Positions 1 through 12,300 of a stretch of DNA of 64,000 bases are shown here, in pieces. Both the position numbers and the translations under genes were made by a program. This DNA is from Membranipora membranacea (lineage: Eukaryota > Bryozoa > Gymnolaemata > Cheilostomatida > Membraniporidae). The number at the start of each line of letters is the position of its first letter. Positions within the stretch are counted from its first letter, which is position 1. The notes beneath the pieces are model-generated. The model ran no database searches and was not told the DNA's origin. It worked only from the letters and a program-made list of their open reading frames with translations. The stretch lies in the NCBI GenBank assembly GCA_914767715.1, contig OU612069.1, positions 25,975,387 through 26,039,386 of the forward strand. Reading direction: 5' to 3'.

Positions 1-335
1 AAGCTGAGTCAATCCCTTGCTACATTCAAAAATGCCACTCGGAGCCACGTCCTCAAACTTCTCAATTAATGAGTCAGTTCTTATCATTTCATTTTAGCCT
101 ACTGCTACATTGTTCTAACTTTTCTTTTCCTAGCTATTGTGTATCAACTTGTGTAATGTTTTACTGCTAATTAATGCCTGCGTGTACGTTGTAATTTTAC
201 CTGTCATTGTTCTTGATTTTTAGTTACATGTCTTTTTAATTCTACACCATATTTTTATCAATTTTTCTGTTTTCTGGGTACAAGTCCTAAGGACTTATTC
301 TTCTCCAGAATAAACATGGAATATATATATATATG
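1..335 (+). mobile_element. 3' end of a non-LTR retrotransposon (LINE), cut by the window edge
   Basis: The first 69 bases read in frame as a peptide ending LATFKNATRSHVLKLLN and a stop at 67-69. A short Ser/Leu-rich 'LSxSLxxFKxxxRxHxLxLL' C-terminus is typical of LINE ORF2 proteins of the CR1/L2/Jockey kind. The following ~240 bases fit a LINE 3' UTR: a small hairpin (AGTCCTAAGGACTT near 285-298), then AATAAA at about 310, then a (TA)n tail at 320-334. The rest of the element would lie left of the window. The clade is not assigned. It lies inside or beyond the 3' part of the MRPS27 gene, which runs on the other strand. Confidence 0.6.
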
Positions 336-669
336 TGTCATTGTTCCACACTTTCAATCTGTAGAGTGACCGATTACACATCTACAGTACATCATTTTTA
401 AACCTTTCGATAGATTGCAACTCATCTGGAAATGATTTTTAATTTAGGGCAGTTTCAACAGTACAGTATTATATTATTGGAACTACCATACATCAAAGAT
501 CAAAATCTAAGATTGTAACACCATATTTGTCAAAATATTGTATGTTACATCATGCATGGCATTTTCAATACCATGATAGTATGGAAACTACCATACAGGA
601 TTTAATATACAAGGTCATAAGCCGATAACCTCAAGGCTCACATATATCTCAGAGTTCACATGTACTTAC

Positions 670-3600
670 GACTTCTTTGTGGAAGACCTGAGATTCTCCT
701 AGCTGACCTGCCTTCAGGTAATTCTCTAAATGTTCAAACAGCAGATCAAACTGATCACTCATAGCCAGTCCGACCAGCTTATAACTATGAAATACAGGGC
801 CTGTGTGTGATTTACACATCATCACTGTAACATAAAAGAGAGTATATATATATAGATAGTCTACAATACAGGTTACAATAAATACTATTACCACACACTT
901 TTTTGCTGTTTCAACTTATCATTAAGAGGCTTATGAAAAAAGGTACATTATCAACCAAGATAGTGTTACCCTGATAGGTATCATCACTAGGAACATGAGG
1001 TATTTATCTCAATTTTCTAGCAGTACAGTTTGAAGCGGAGAGAGTTATCCTCTCTTGAGTACAGGTACTGGGACCCATAGTACTTATGCCGCACCCTATA
1101 CCCATGCCGACTGGAAATCCGGCTACTTGTTATATCGAAGAGGCAGAGGGGGTTCTTTTTACTGCGTGTGGGGTGTGCAAACGCACAGTGAACCTCTGGT
1201 ATTTCTAGTCCCGTTCTGCAAGGATATGGCTAGGATGAATGGCGTGCTAGTACCAAATCAGAAATGACTGCCGGCGCCCGGAATTGAACCTGAACCTTAA
1301 AGATCCAAAGGCTGTACCCTTAACAATTACACCACCCCTATTGAGTTCATATATTTGTCATGAGTATTATTAAAACACTATGATTTTTGTTCTGGGTGTA
1401 AACTGTCCATAAAGTAGTGTAAAAGGTGTAAAAATATATACACTAAAGCAGATTGTTATAATAAAATACGTGAGATTGTGGAAGAGCAGAGGAGGGAAAA
1501 AAAATAAAACAGCGACCAGAGTGTTAAAACAGGTTTGCATTTATGATGCGGACTAAAACACGATAAAACAAGTCCGTTCCCTTTGACGACCTGATCTTAG
1601 GAACACGCAGGCGTCCTGACGGCATTGTCTCGATGATGCTATGAATAAAATGAGTCTCATCTCGATAGATCGTCAGCACATACTTCTGACATCTTAGTTT
1701 GATCGCTTCGTCTAGACTGAGTTGGATATTAGCACCGTGTTTTGTGGCTTCATTCAAAATCGATTGCATAGCATTTTGCTGAATACTATACATGTGGGGA
1801 TAATATAGAAAAATAGTAAACATCAATTTCGACTAGATAAAAGTTCTATAAATCTGCGTGACTAGTTTTGTATCTGCACCCAGAGCATGAAAACGCCTCA
1901 CAACATATAATCTCTGTTTAGCTTTCGAAATGACCATATATGCATGCTCACTAAATCTTAATGTGTTATCAATCAATATGCCAAGATACCTGACAGAGCT
2001 GGAAAACTCGATAGGCGTGTCGTCTAACACCAGCTGTGGGACATCAGGAGCAACTCGGGCGGAAGAGAAAACCATCTCATGTGTTTTACCTGCGTTCAAT
2101 AACAGGTCGTCAGCAGCGCAGACACTGGCAATGCGGTTGACTTCATCAAAGTACAGCATGTTGTCGGTAGTAGGGTTACCAATAAAGCCAAGCAGCACTG
2201 TATCGTCAGTATACTTTATCACGGTAGCTTGGTCATATGAAGCCCGGATACTATCGGTGTAGAGGATAAAGAGAACAGGACTCAGCACTGTCCCTTGTGG
2301 CATGCCGGTATTAGTGATTAATAAGTCCGAGATGGCATCAGGGCTGGTGCGGGTGTACTGCAGGCGGTTGGTAAGGAAACTCAAAACCCAGTTCATGATA
2401 GAGACGTCGAGGTGAGCCATTCTTGAGATTAGGGTACTAACGTTGATGGTGTTGAAAGCGGAGCTGAAATCTAAGAACAGCGCTCTGACGTAGTTGGTTC
2501 TCTGATGTCGATGAAGCGAGTTATTGACATAAGTAGACACATCAGGGCATCTTGCGAAGATCTTTTGGTCTGATACGCGAACTGCAGCGGGTCGATGTTG
2601 GTGTTGGAGATTATATATGGCTTTATCAGCTTCTCAAGCACCTTACATAGATGGCAGGTGATGGCAATGGGTCGGTAGTCTTTGTTGCACTTTGGGTGTG
2701 GCACTTTCGGAACAGGCTTGATGACAGCAGTGCGCCACAACTTTGGAGTTGTCCCCTCTTCGATGGCATGATTATAGCAAACGCAGACAGTACCTGCTAG
2801 TTGATCTGCACAGTATTTCAACACCTTTGTTATGATCTTATCCGGACTGGGACCTTTACGTGTGTCTAGCTTCTGGAGCTCAGTTCTAACTTGCTCAGAA
2901 GTAATTTTCCCGAACGGGACACAGTTGTTTTGGTGTTGCAATCCACCGGAGCTGTTTGTGAGGTGTCTTTCTCAAATCTGGCATAGAACGAGTTTAATTC
3001 ATTCGGGTCAGTATCAACATTTTGACAGTTTGCGGTCTTAGTAGGAATACCTGCGAGTTTCTTAATGTCGTCCCAGGCATTCGAGGGCTCTTTAGCTAGG
3101 TGCGTCTGGATCTTATTCACATAGGCCTTCTTACTACGGATGATTTCCCTGGTGATCTGATTTTTGAGACGGTTGTAGAGTTTTTTATTGGTATTATGCA
3201 CTGCTATCTTCTGTTGAATGAGTTGTATGATGTGATTGTTTATCCATGGGGCGCTGTCTATGCGCTTCTGCACGGTCTTAGATGGTATACAGGTGTCCGT
3301 ACAGAAATTTAAATAGTCAGAGAATATATATCAACTTGCGTATCCAGACTGTCCGACGGGTTCAGCAGAGCATCCCAGTCAGTGATGGCAAGGCAGCCGC
3401 GCAAGTTATCTATATTCTCGTCAGTGAAGCAGCGTTTGGTGATGGTTTCAGGTTTGCGGCGGGAGAAGGATGTGTAGTTGGGGTAGTAAATGCATCATAA
3501 AGTGATCGGAACTGCTGAGTGGGGGTAGTTGGTAGGATGTGTAGTGACTATCTTCGATGTTTGTGTAACATTATTTTGTCTATCATGGAGTTGTTTCTGG

Positions 3601-6600
3601 TAGGCTTTTTGATCAGTTGTTTATAGTGGGCAGGCAACCTCAAACCTCAAAGGGAGCTGATTGAAGTCGCCAATATAGAACACTGCATAGCCTGGATATT
3701 GAAGTTCCATCTCATTGATGTGTGAAGTGATTGTTTTTATCGTTGTCATGATTGATGTCTTCAGTTTAGATTGTCTAGTGAAGAGTACATAACAGCTGAT
3801 GATGATATATCCATTTATCTCTCTGGGAGACCAGTGGGGTCTGGCCTTGGTGGTAAGTATCTCACAGTCCATGTCATCATGCTTAAAGATTACCTGGTTG
3901 TTGAGATTGCATGTTCTCCAAAATTTGCTGCTGTTTTGTGTCAAATAAATAAGTAAGTAAAATATATGAAAAAGGTCTCTATATATATATATATATCAGT
4001 GAATTCTTGAATTTTAACAGTGATCAGGCCCATCTGATCTACTGAAAGCTCCAAGCAAATATTACAACGTGGCAATGCTAGGTAATTCAGATACCCTTAC
4101 TGCATGTGACCCACATTTATAGAGACTGTATAGCCAATTATCAGATAACTGATTCAATGAGCATTAGATGAACTCACCCAAAGTCTTTCCTATTTGTCTC
4201 TTTCTGTCAGTTATGTCAAAATGATCATCAAAGTTGTGCAGAGGTATCCATTTGATTGGCTGAAAGAAAGAGAGTGTCTAAAAGTTCATAACGAGAAGAG
4301 AAAGTATGAGTGTAATATGTAAGTGTATCCAATAAAACCTGACATTATATATCATATACCGTATGGTCAGTGGTCTATAATTGGTTGGGATTTGAAGTTG
4401 TTTTCTTGGTGGATTCGCTACTCCCTGCTCCAACTAACACAGGTCATCACAGGTAAAGGAACATCAGGGAGCAAAAAGGTGAGTGAATTTGGTGTCATTG
4501 TATTTAGTTTTGTGAAGGTTCGAATTATACGCTATAGTTCTGCTCACATAGTGGGGTAGAGTGTCGGGAACAAATCACATTCAATAACTTGTCAATCAAG
4601 AGCTAGTTGGCAGTCGGGCCATTAATCCATATGAAGATGATGGAGATATAAGTCACTTACTATATATTCATCTTCCTCCTCATCTAGTGTTGGTTTATCG
4701 TCCTCAGTGTGAGCAGACAGCAGGCTATCCTTACTTGTCTCTATATACTGAGAACACGCGTGTAGCGCTAATAACTGGGCTGTAGGGTGACTGAAATCCT
4801 CTTGTAACATCATCTCTACAGCTATTAATGATGCGTCTATAACAAAATATTAAAACATTGAATAGCACAAGGATAATAGGGATTGTTTGGATGTAAGCCA
4901 ATTCATATTGAACTGTTGTTTGGGCTTGTAGGCAAACGCAACTGAAGTGACATGCAGCTTTGATGACTTGGACTACATCTACCAGCAAGCCACATTGGTA
5001 TATTACAGAAAAAGTAAGTGGATAAACTCCTGATTAAGCTAAAGGAAAATAGGCTTATTTATTATATTAGAGAGTATAGCAATTAAAAAATGCAACATTA
5101 TATCTAATAGCCTAACAAGAGGTCGCCACAAAGAAAGTTTTATATGTTCAACTGTTCTTGTCTCCTTCAGCAGACAAACCTTACCTAATTACTAGACCTA
5201 TTCACAATAATTAACAACAATAATTAACAACAATGAAAGAAAAATTTGTAACATGTATGACAAGTTGTCTGCTCTCTGAACATGTACTCAATAGAACGGA
5301 CAACTCCTGAGAAAACAGAACATTCTCGTGATCATTTTGTAAATAAACCTGTTTTTTACTTACTTGTGAAGTCTTTGGCCTTAATAAAATGATCCAGAAT
5401 TAAGCAGAATGCGTGATCATCAGGAAATATACCAAAGCTCATCTACAAGCAGCCATGAAAATAATGTGTCCATTAAGGAACTAGGGACAATTCCTGCATA
5501 TTCCAGCAGGCGGGTATTTGATGAGATGGATTTGTTTTGACCAAGCAAGTGATATATTATGCTTTACACACCATATTGTACGTAGGCAAAAGATAGAACT
5601 ATGAGAAGTACAGGTAGGATTTCAAAATTGGCCTCAATAGAACAATTATCGCATGGAAGCAAAACATTGTGTTTCAAAAATACCTGAAAACCAAATAGTT
5701 ATAAAAACATCATTTGGCTGTGTTCTAAGTGAGTTTAAGGTTTAAAGTTCAGATCAAATCATGTGAGCTAAAATAATATCTATATGTTGTATGTTTCAGC
5801 ATTCTAATTTTGAAGTTTGCTTTTTTTCATATGTCTGACTATAACATGCTTTATAACCTGTAGAGAAATGAGCACACTTACTCACCTTATCCTGTAGTAT
5901 ATCAATGAGCTTTGTAGTCTGGTTATGATGTAGATATCCTCGTATTACAGCATGAGACATGGAATCTACTGCAGATAAACCCTGTACAGATCTTCTCAAT
6001 CTGATATAATGAAGAGAGATATGTGATGAAGGAAAAACGTCGACAGGTGCTGTAAGACGTGGCAGGTGCTGCGTGTGACATGTCTTACAGCACTCAAGGC
6101 CTATACAATATTGGTGTTCAAGGGGGTGTATGCGTGCTTTAAGATGTCCCGCCCAGCAACTGCCACAAGTCTTACAATACATGAGTGTCGTATTGGAATA
6201 AGTACCTAAAATATATCTTAGCACGTAACATGGGCAGCAACGACAAACCATCTATAATAATTTCTTCATAAACCTGGCAACTGCCCAGAAAATATAAGGA
6301 AGTTTAAAAACTTTTAGTGGACAATAATAAGCTTTTCCCTCTCACAATCAGCAGATATAAGGTTTATGACTCCTTCTGTTTGCATAAAGATGAAGAAAAT
6401 CCAAAAAAAAAATTGTTTTAAAATTTAAATCAGATGGGTAATAAATCTAGATGTGATAATTACTCACTTTTTGAGCAGAGATTCTACCATATGTAACTGT
6501 GTAGGATGGACTTCATGTACTTTATTTGAGAACTGAAAAGTGTGAGAATAACATCATGTTAGATGATAGCAGCTGATAGCATTACAAGCTTGCACAATGC

Positions 6601-8086
6601 ACATGGTCAAATTGGAGACTATAGATATCAATAGCCTCTGATCAAACCACTCCATGGTAACCTATTGCAACAATGACTCAGTTCAGAAGATCTTATATAG
6701 GAACTCCTGAACAGAGCCAGTGAAACACTATAAGCTATATTGGGTTTGGTGTATGTTAGGTTATGTCATTGTTGCAATAGTTTCCCGAGGATCGGTTTCA
6801 CATTCCAAGACTAGTCGACACTGTTTTTCGATCACAGGGTCCATGCTTTAAACCACGCCGTCATTTATGATAACCTGGGCCAACTTATGTTATCTAAGTT
6901 TTTTGGTAACTGATCGTCACGTCATCAAGTTCATCGAGTAACCCAGAAATTTACTCACAATGTCAAACAATCTCTATTTTCAATAGTCATTACTGTGGTT
7001 ACTATCAAATCAAAACCCCATGACTCTCTGATGTAGCGGACTGTCCTATCTAGAGTTCACAATGATTTAGAATAAATCATAGTAGCGTGTATGTATATCT
7101 GTAGAACAGGGCATGATCTGATGGATATTTACAGTACCAATTGTTTCATATGTCAATACAACATCAGGCTATATATATAATATTTTTATTCTATTGATAT
7201 CTTTTGATTTATATTGAGCAGATATTCGATCTTTAGTGGGTGTTTTCAATAGCAGGCACATCAAGATCATATCTTTAATACTCACCACTTCGATATCTAC
7301 CGCTGAGGCAGCTCCATTCTTCTCAAACTGACCGAAGAGCTCAGAGAGGAGAAACTCAGCGCTGTGCTCTGATAGAATCGGGTCATTGTGCTGCTGACTC
7401 CATAGATCCTCACAACTAAACGCTGCCGATAAAATACGCCTCTTCTGCTGCTCAACTGTATGTAGGATAAAATATCAACATGTCTGTAAGTCAGTCACCA
7501 AATGGGCAGCTTTAACAATCAATAATGCTCATAATAGCTCTAGTTAGTTCAAGAAATTGAATGAGTTCATTTATAAGGCCAAAATGAGAGAAGAGTTGAG
7601 CTTTTTAGTTCATTTCTCCAATCAACCAGTCCAACGAACTCTCTCTTTTAAAATTTCTGTCTCAGTGGAGTGAGTCTCCACTAGTGTCTGAATATTTTAT
7701 ATATACCAGTCCACTACTTGCATAGTGCACATATTCATCAGATTGGAAAGTCCATACATGAGATTGCACTTGATTATCTCACAAGTGCATCCTTTCTTAT
7801 CTATGTTATACAACAACAACAACAACAACAAATACACCAGATGAGATGAGAAGTACAAGTAACAATACATTCATTTAATATAATAATAATTGCTCATTCA
7901 TTGAATTCCCTTACTTACACCTGCTTACACTACGGTGGTGTTTATGGTCACAGTTTTGACTTATCACTTACATACTCTTGCTGAGTTTTGGCACTTGTAA
8001 CCCTTGTTAGCTCTGCTGAGTATACAGTTAGATGATTTCAGTCTTAAACACCTCAAACTTCTTGCAAAAGTTGCCATGCTTGGCAT
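670..8086 (-). CDS. MRPS27: mitochondrial small ribosomal subunit protein mS27 (MRPS27), C-terminus outside window
   Basis: mS27 is a PPR-like, animal-type protein of the mitochondrial small ribosomal subunit. Eight exons join with consistent phase: 8086-7972, 7455-7286, 6532-6468, 6000-5886, 5442-5364, 4836-4661, 4259-4178, 800-670 (311 codons so far); a GT donor follows 670, so C-terminal exons are missing. The N-terminus (MPSMATFARSLRCLRLKSSN) is rich in Arg/Ser and lacks acids, as in a mitochondrial targeting peptide; a second in-frame Met is at 8077. Family hallmarks are the segment FGIFPDDHAFCLILDHFIKA (exon 5), which parallels the human GIFPDNFTFNLLMDSFIKK helix, then EMMLQEDFSHPTAQLLALHA (exon 6) and DDHFDITD..IGKTLGP (exons 7-8). 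PTCD2, a relative in the same Pfam family, fits less well. The intron between 4178 and 800 holds a SINE and a LINE. Head-to-head with the channel gene. Confidence 0.9.
1030..1338 (-). mobile_element. tRNA-derived SINE in the MRPS27 intron
   Basis: Read on the minus strand, it begins GGGGTGGTGTAATTGTTAAG, a tRNA-like A-box region, and has a good B box (GGTTCAATTCC) about 45 bases further on. The head spans roughly 1338-1268. An unrelated body of about 240 bp follows. Its 3' portion (minus strand, about 1125-1040; ATGGGTCCCAGTACCTGTAC, then TCAAGAG) recurs at 19001-19110, so this is a dispersed family. The acceptor stem is not paired, so it is not a functional tRNA gene. Confidence 0.7.
1524..3944 (-). 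pseudogene. decayed LINE: endonuclease C-terminus, linker and reverse transcriptase
   Basis: Minus-strand fragments in at least four reading blocks make a broken ORF2. 3944-3621 is the end of an APE-type endonuclease, with the conserved GDFN tetrad inside FYIGDFNQLP. 3273-2866 is the charged linker (WINNHIIQLIQQKIA). 2941-2471 holds the N-terminal RT fingers (LDTRKGPSPDKI; DYRPIAITCHLCKVLEKLI). 2540-1833 holds the palm: LFLDFSSAFNTI, GMPQGTVLSPVLFILYTDSI and the catalytic box YTDD (usually YADD/YVDD). 1826-1524 is the C-terminal tail. Frames shift between blocks, so it is dead. CR1/L2/Rex-like by eye; clade not certain. It sits in antisense-free (same-strand) orientation inside the last visible MRPS27 intron. 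Confidence 0.9.
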
Positions 8087-8289
8087 TTTGCTAGATTTAC
8101 TAATTTTTCTTTGTAGCCTTAGGTTCACAACCGTTTACGGTCACAATGAGACATGTCCACAATGCTGTAATAACAGAACTTAAGTCTATCCATAAACTAG
8201 GTCAAATTGAAAATGACATGTTGTTGACACGCTGTGATTATTAGTTGCTATAGGAACATTTAAATATGGCTGCCTATGGTGCAAAAAGG
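8087..8289. promoter_or_regulatory. probable bidirectional promoter with candidate alternative first exon
   Basis: Only 179 bases separate the MRPS27 start (minus, 8086) from a plus-strand ATG at 8266 that reads MAAYGAK and stops at a strong donor (AAAAG|GTAAGT, 8288/8289). Spliced to the AG just before 9355, this mini-exon joins in frame to the channel start (…AAA AG|G ATG GCG GAT). That acceptor has a poor pyrimidine tract, so the join is uncertain. GTTGCTATAGGAAC at 8244-8257 resembles an RFX X-box with two mismatches; this is a weak match only. No TATA box is evident. Confidence 0.35.
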
Positions 8290-9355
8290 TAAGTTGTGGA
8301 AAAAGATTTATTATTTTCGATGCCTCTACTGTTTGATTTAGAATTCACTTCCTCAGAGGTTCCATGTATGGTATTTTACCATTACATCATCTGAAAAAAA
8401 ACAACCAACAGAAGGAAGAGTGAAAACTAGCTTAATTAGTTACTTCTTTACTTTAGTTTACTTTAGTTGCTTCCTTCTCAGAAAGTCACCTTTCTTACTC
8501 TTTTAGTTTTACATGAACACTGTAACACTGGGCCTACTGCTAATAGCCCTGGCCCTTGGCTTATAGTAGACTACAAATTTAGCAATGGAAATTAAACTAA
8601 TAATATTGGGCTGTCATGTATGTGTTTCAATCAATATTATGATTTTACACAGGACACATCCACAGGCTAGGGGAGTGTGTGTATTCTGTTGATGGCTGAT
8701 GCATAACAGTTCATACACTGTTCATGAAACAGCAACTGGATGACCACTGAGGCATTATACAGTTGCTTTTTCATGGTCAGTTTATGATCATTGAGACACC
8801 ACCAGCCATCAATAAAATACATGATGGACCATGATAGCTGTTTTTCAGTCCGGTGCAGGGCCTGCAGCCATTGTTTAGGCACTATGAAATACTCACAGTG
8901 TTGTTGAAATGGACTCATAGGGCCGACAAGGCAACCTCGAAGCATATGGTATGGCTTAGATCTCATATTGAACTGCATGTGGATTGGCATGGAAAAAAAG
9001 ACCACATAAATAATGCTGAGAGAGGATTATCCACCTTCAGAATTATTTTTCTAGGGACCATAGAACAGTCTATCTTTCTGTACGTCTATTTGTTGAGAAA
9101 ATACTTATTTCACAATACATCATATTTCTCAACCTGATTTAGCGCTTATTTCACTTCTAAAATTGCCCAACAGTACACCTGGCCAAGTTGCAAAGCACTG
9201 GCTAGGCACACAGTGAGAGGCACATGGTTAGAATAGGGCTGGATCGATAGGCCCTGAGTGTTGTAAAACATGCCACATAGAGCCCTTGCCACATTGTTGT
9301 AATTTATCATTGCCAGATTTTAGATTCATCGTGTGAAAAGCCCAAGTCTGGTAGG

Positions 9356-12300
9356 ATGGCGGATATTGCTGAAGTTTTGAGAGCTAATCCAGTAGCCAAA
9401 CTGCTAACTCAAATTGAGCAAAATACGAGATCAGACAAAACAGCTGTTTATTACAAGAATAGACAAGACCTCGGTGCTAAGAGGGTAAGTTTGCGGTTCT
9501 GTCTATTTTTCTATCAGAATATTCTGGAAATCCATAGAAAGGTTTTCTGGAATGAAGATGGATATACTATTATGAATGTGGCTCCTGAATACCTATCGAA
9601 GTTACTCTGCAGCTCAATTTTTTAAATTTGAGTAATTACAAGGCAATTTTTTTGTTTGTTTCTTTGTTTGTTTAATTGGTAGCTTTTCATCCGAAAATGC
9701 TTACAGTTATAAAAAGTAAATCATAAAATCGCATTCTAAAAAATCAATCATTAAAAATTCAAAAAGTCTTCCATTGGTAGAGGCAAAAATAAAAAGTACA
9801 CAAAAATGTTAAAACTGGCTCAATCACTATATTTTAGACTAGCTAAAACACTCTGCTTTACAGTTCTTGTCTTTTGTCAAATATGTTAAGCTAAAGCATG
9901 ATGCTAGTATGGCTGTGAGGATGGTTGCCTTCAATCTACAGCCTGAAACCTTCAACTCAAAGGCTAAATCAATCTAACCGGTCATGTGCTATTATTCAGA
10001 GTAGGGGAAATGAGTCCTTCTGATAATATGCCTATTTTCTTTGACAGGTAAGAGTGAAGATAAGAGCTACCGTTTATGCAATAACTGACATCGACAATGT
10101 GAAGCAGGAATTTACTGCTAATCTAGCGGTACGAGCCAGGTGGAAAGAACCACTCTTTCAAGGTAGGTTTGTGAATGAAGCTGAAATTCGGAAAATTGTT
10201 ATTTGCATTTATTGTAGGTACAAGTTTACACACATTATGACTGGATATGAAATTAAATCCCTTTTTTAAAACTTATTGAAGGGCCCCAATTTAGAGATTA
10301 ATGACACTCTTGACAGTTTATTGGCCTAGCTTATTATAGAACTACTTCAGCTTTACATGACCGGTCTTCCATGTATTTTAGCCTTCCTCTTATCATTGAA
10401 ATCTTAGACAGAATGATACAAATGAGCTGATACCCTGTCACCACAAATATTGATCGTGAAGTATGAGTAAGAATGGAATTCAACTTGGCTTTATCACATG
10501 TTTCTCAGACTTTATTATCAAGGATATCCGATTGGTTTTTTTCACAGACTGCCACTGCAAGGATGATTGTAGTTTCCATTTTTATAAATGTATATATTTA
10601 TGTTCTTTCTTCGGCCAGGGCTCACAGGTTGGTAACTAAGCAGCAGACAGTTATGTTTTAAACTATTATACTCCTCCTAGAGCAACGGTTAGAGAAGTGC
10701 TAACAATCGCTTAGCTTGTACAAATATTTGTCCATGAGTTTAATACGTTTTAAATGTTGCTTTTTGACTCACAGCCTACAGCCTTTTAACTAACAAATCT
10801 AATCCTTTATATTATCCCAGGAAAGCAAACAATACTTTTTTTATATCTCTTAATACTATTCATAACCAGTAGATGGAAACCTACCTGTTCATTGGAATAA
10901 TACTAACTTTTCTGATCTCAAATCTTTTCATCATGGGGTGATGCAATAGGGAACTTGATACCGTGAAATGAAGACAGTTTGAGTTATGTGTTATGCATTA
11001 GATGCTTTGCTGCTTTGCTTCTGATCCTGAAGAGCTGACAGACAGGATTGATTTAGCACATGTGTCTCAGTGTGTATTCCTTGCAGCTATTGTTAGGTCA
11101 AGCTTAGTTCATATTTGATCCAGTTTGCCTGTTTTTGGGATCGCTCCCCTTCAACTCGAGGAGTGGTTTCAACAGGGGAAATTGATCATTTATTTCATAT
11201 AATGATGTCAGGCATACGTAATTTGACTGGCGTCAATATGATCATCTTCACTTAATAACTAACATTTTCGAATTGCGTATTTCCAGATATCCCCGAAAAG
11301 TCAGACATAGATTGGGACGATCAGTGGAACCCCCGACTTGAGCTTGACAATGCCGTGACCACTGCTAATTTTGACAGGAAATATGAGATCCGATACTTCC
11401 ATACAGACATGGCAGATAAGATTCCTCATGTCGTTTTAAGTAAGTGTTTATGATCAACATCACCAAAGAAATATTAAAACTATGATATACCTCTCAAATA
11501 AAATTTACTCAAATTTATCCTTGGTGAGATCATAGACTACGGGTGAGATCTTCAGGCTAGAAGAAAAAATCGGTTATATTTATATACTACCCATATTTTG
11601 ATAATGTGACCTATTCTCCCCATTTGAGAGTTCGTGAAGGGGAAGGTTCTAAAATGCAACAATGACGGCAAAGCAACTCTCCAGCTGTAATGCAACTCCA
11701 CCATAAAAAGAGGTAGAAATATTTGTTTATCCTAGTGTTGTGGTATGACTCTCTCTTTTCTTCTTACAGCGATGAATATCACAGCTACCTTTAAAGAGAT
11801 GTTTGAGCTGGATGAGTTCCCTTTAGACTATCAGGCTCTGAATGTGTGGATTATATCTGAATGGCCATTTGATCAGTTAGAACTAGTCAAGGATGATGAG
11901 TATATGGATCATCTCACCACATCAACATTCACAGGTTAGTCCGCTGATGTCAGTTGAAGCATTTCAAGATTGTCGGTTGGTCTCACTGCACCCCTACTGA
12001 GGACTGCTTTATTTGGAAAATACTGCTCAAAAAGTGTTCAAACTATGCCCAGATTGCGGCAGAGGCATACCATTATAAACCACAGTATACCACAAGCTGT
12101 TTGACTAAACAATTGCGTTATCAGCCACCTGTGCACAGTTTTAGCAATTACGTTTAGAAAATAGGTCCACTACCTAAAATACTCAATGTCAAGGTCGTGC
12201 ATCATACTGGACTTAAGAAACTAGCATTCCCAATCATTTAAAGAAAAACCTTTCCGTAAGATAATTCTACTGAAATAGAAAACGCTGCATCCTCCAGTAT

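Noticed and set aside
1-75. Minus-strand peptide LIEKFEDVAPSGIF… as a further MRPS27 exon
   Set aside because: No acceptor in the needed phase, and the plus strand reads as a typical LINE ORF2 C-terminus with LINE-like 3' UTR after it.
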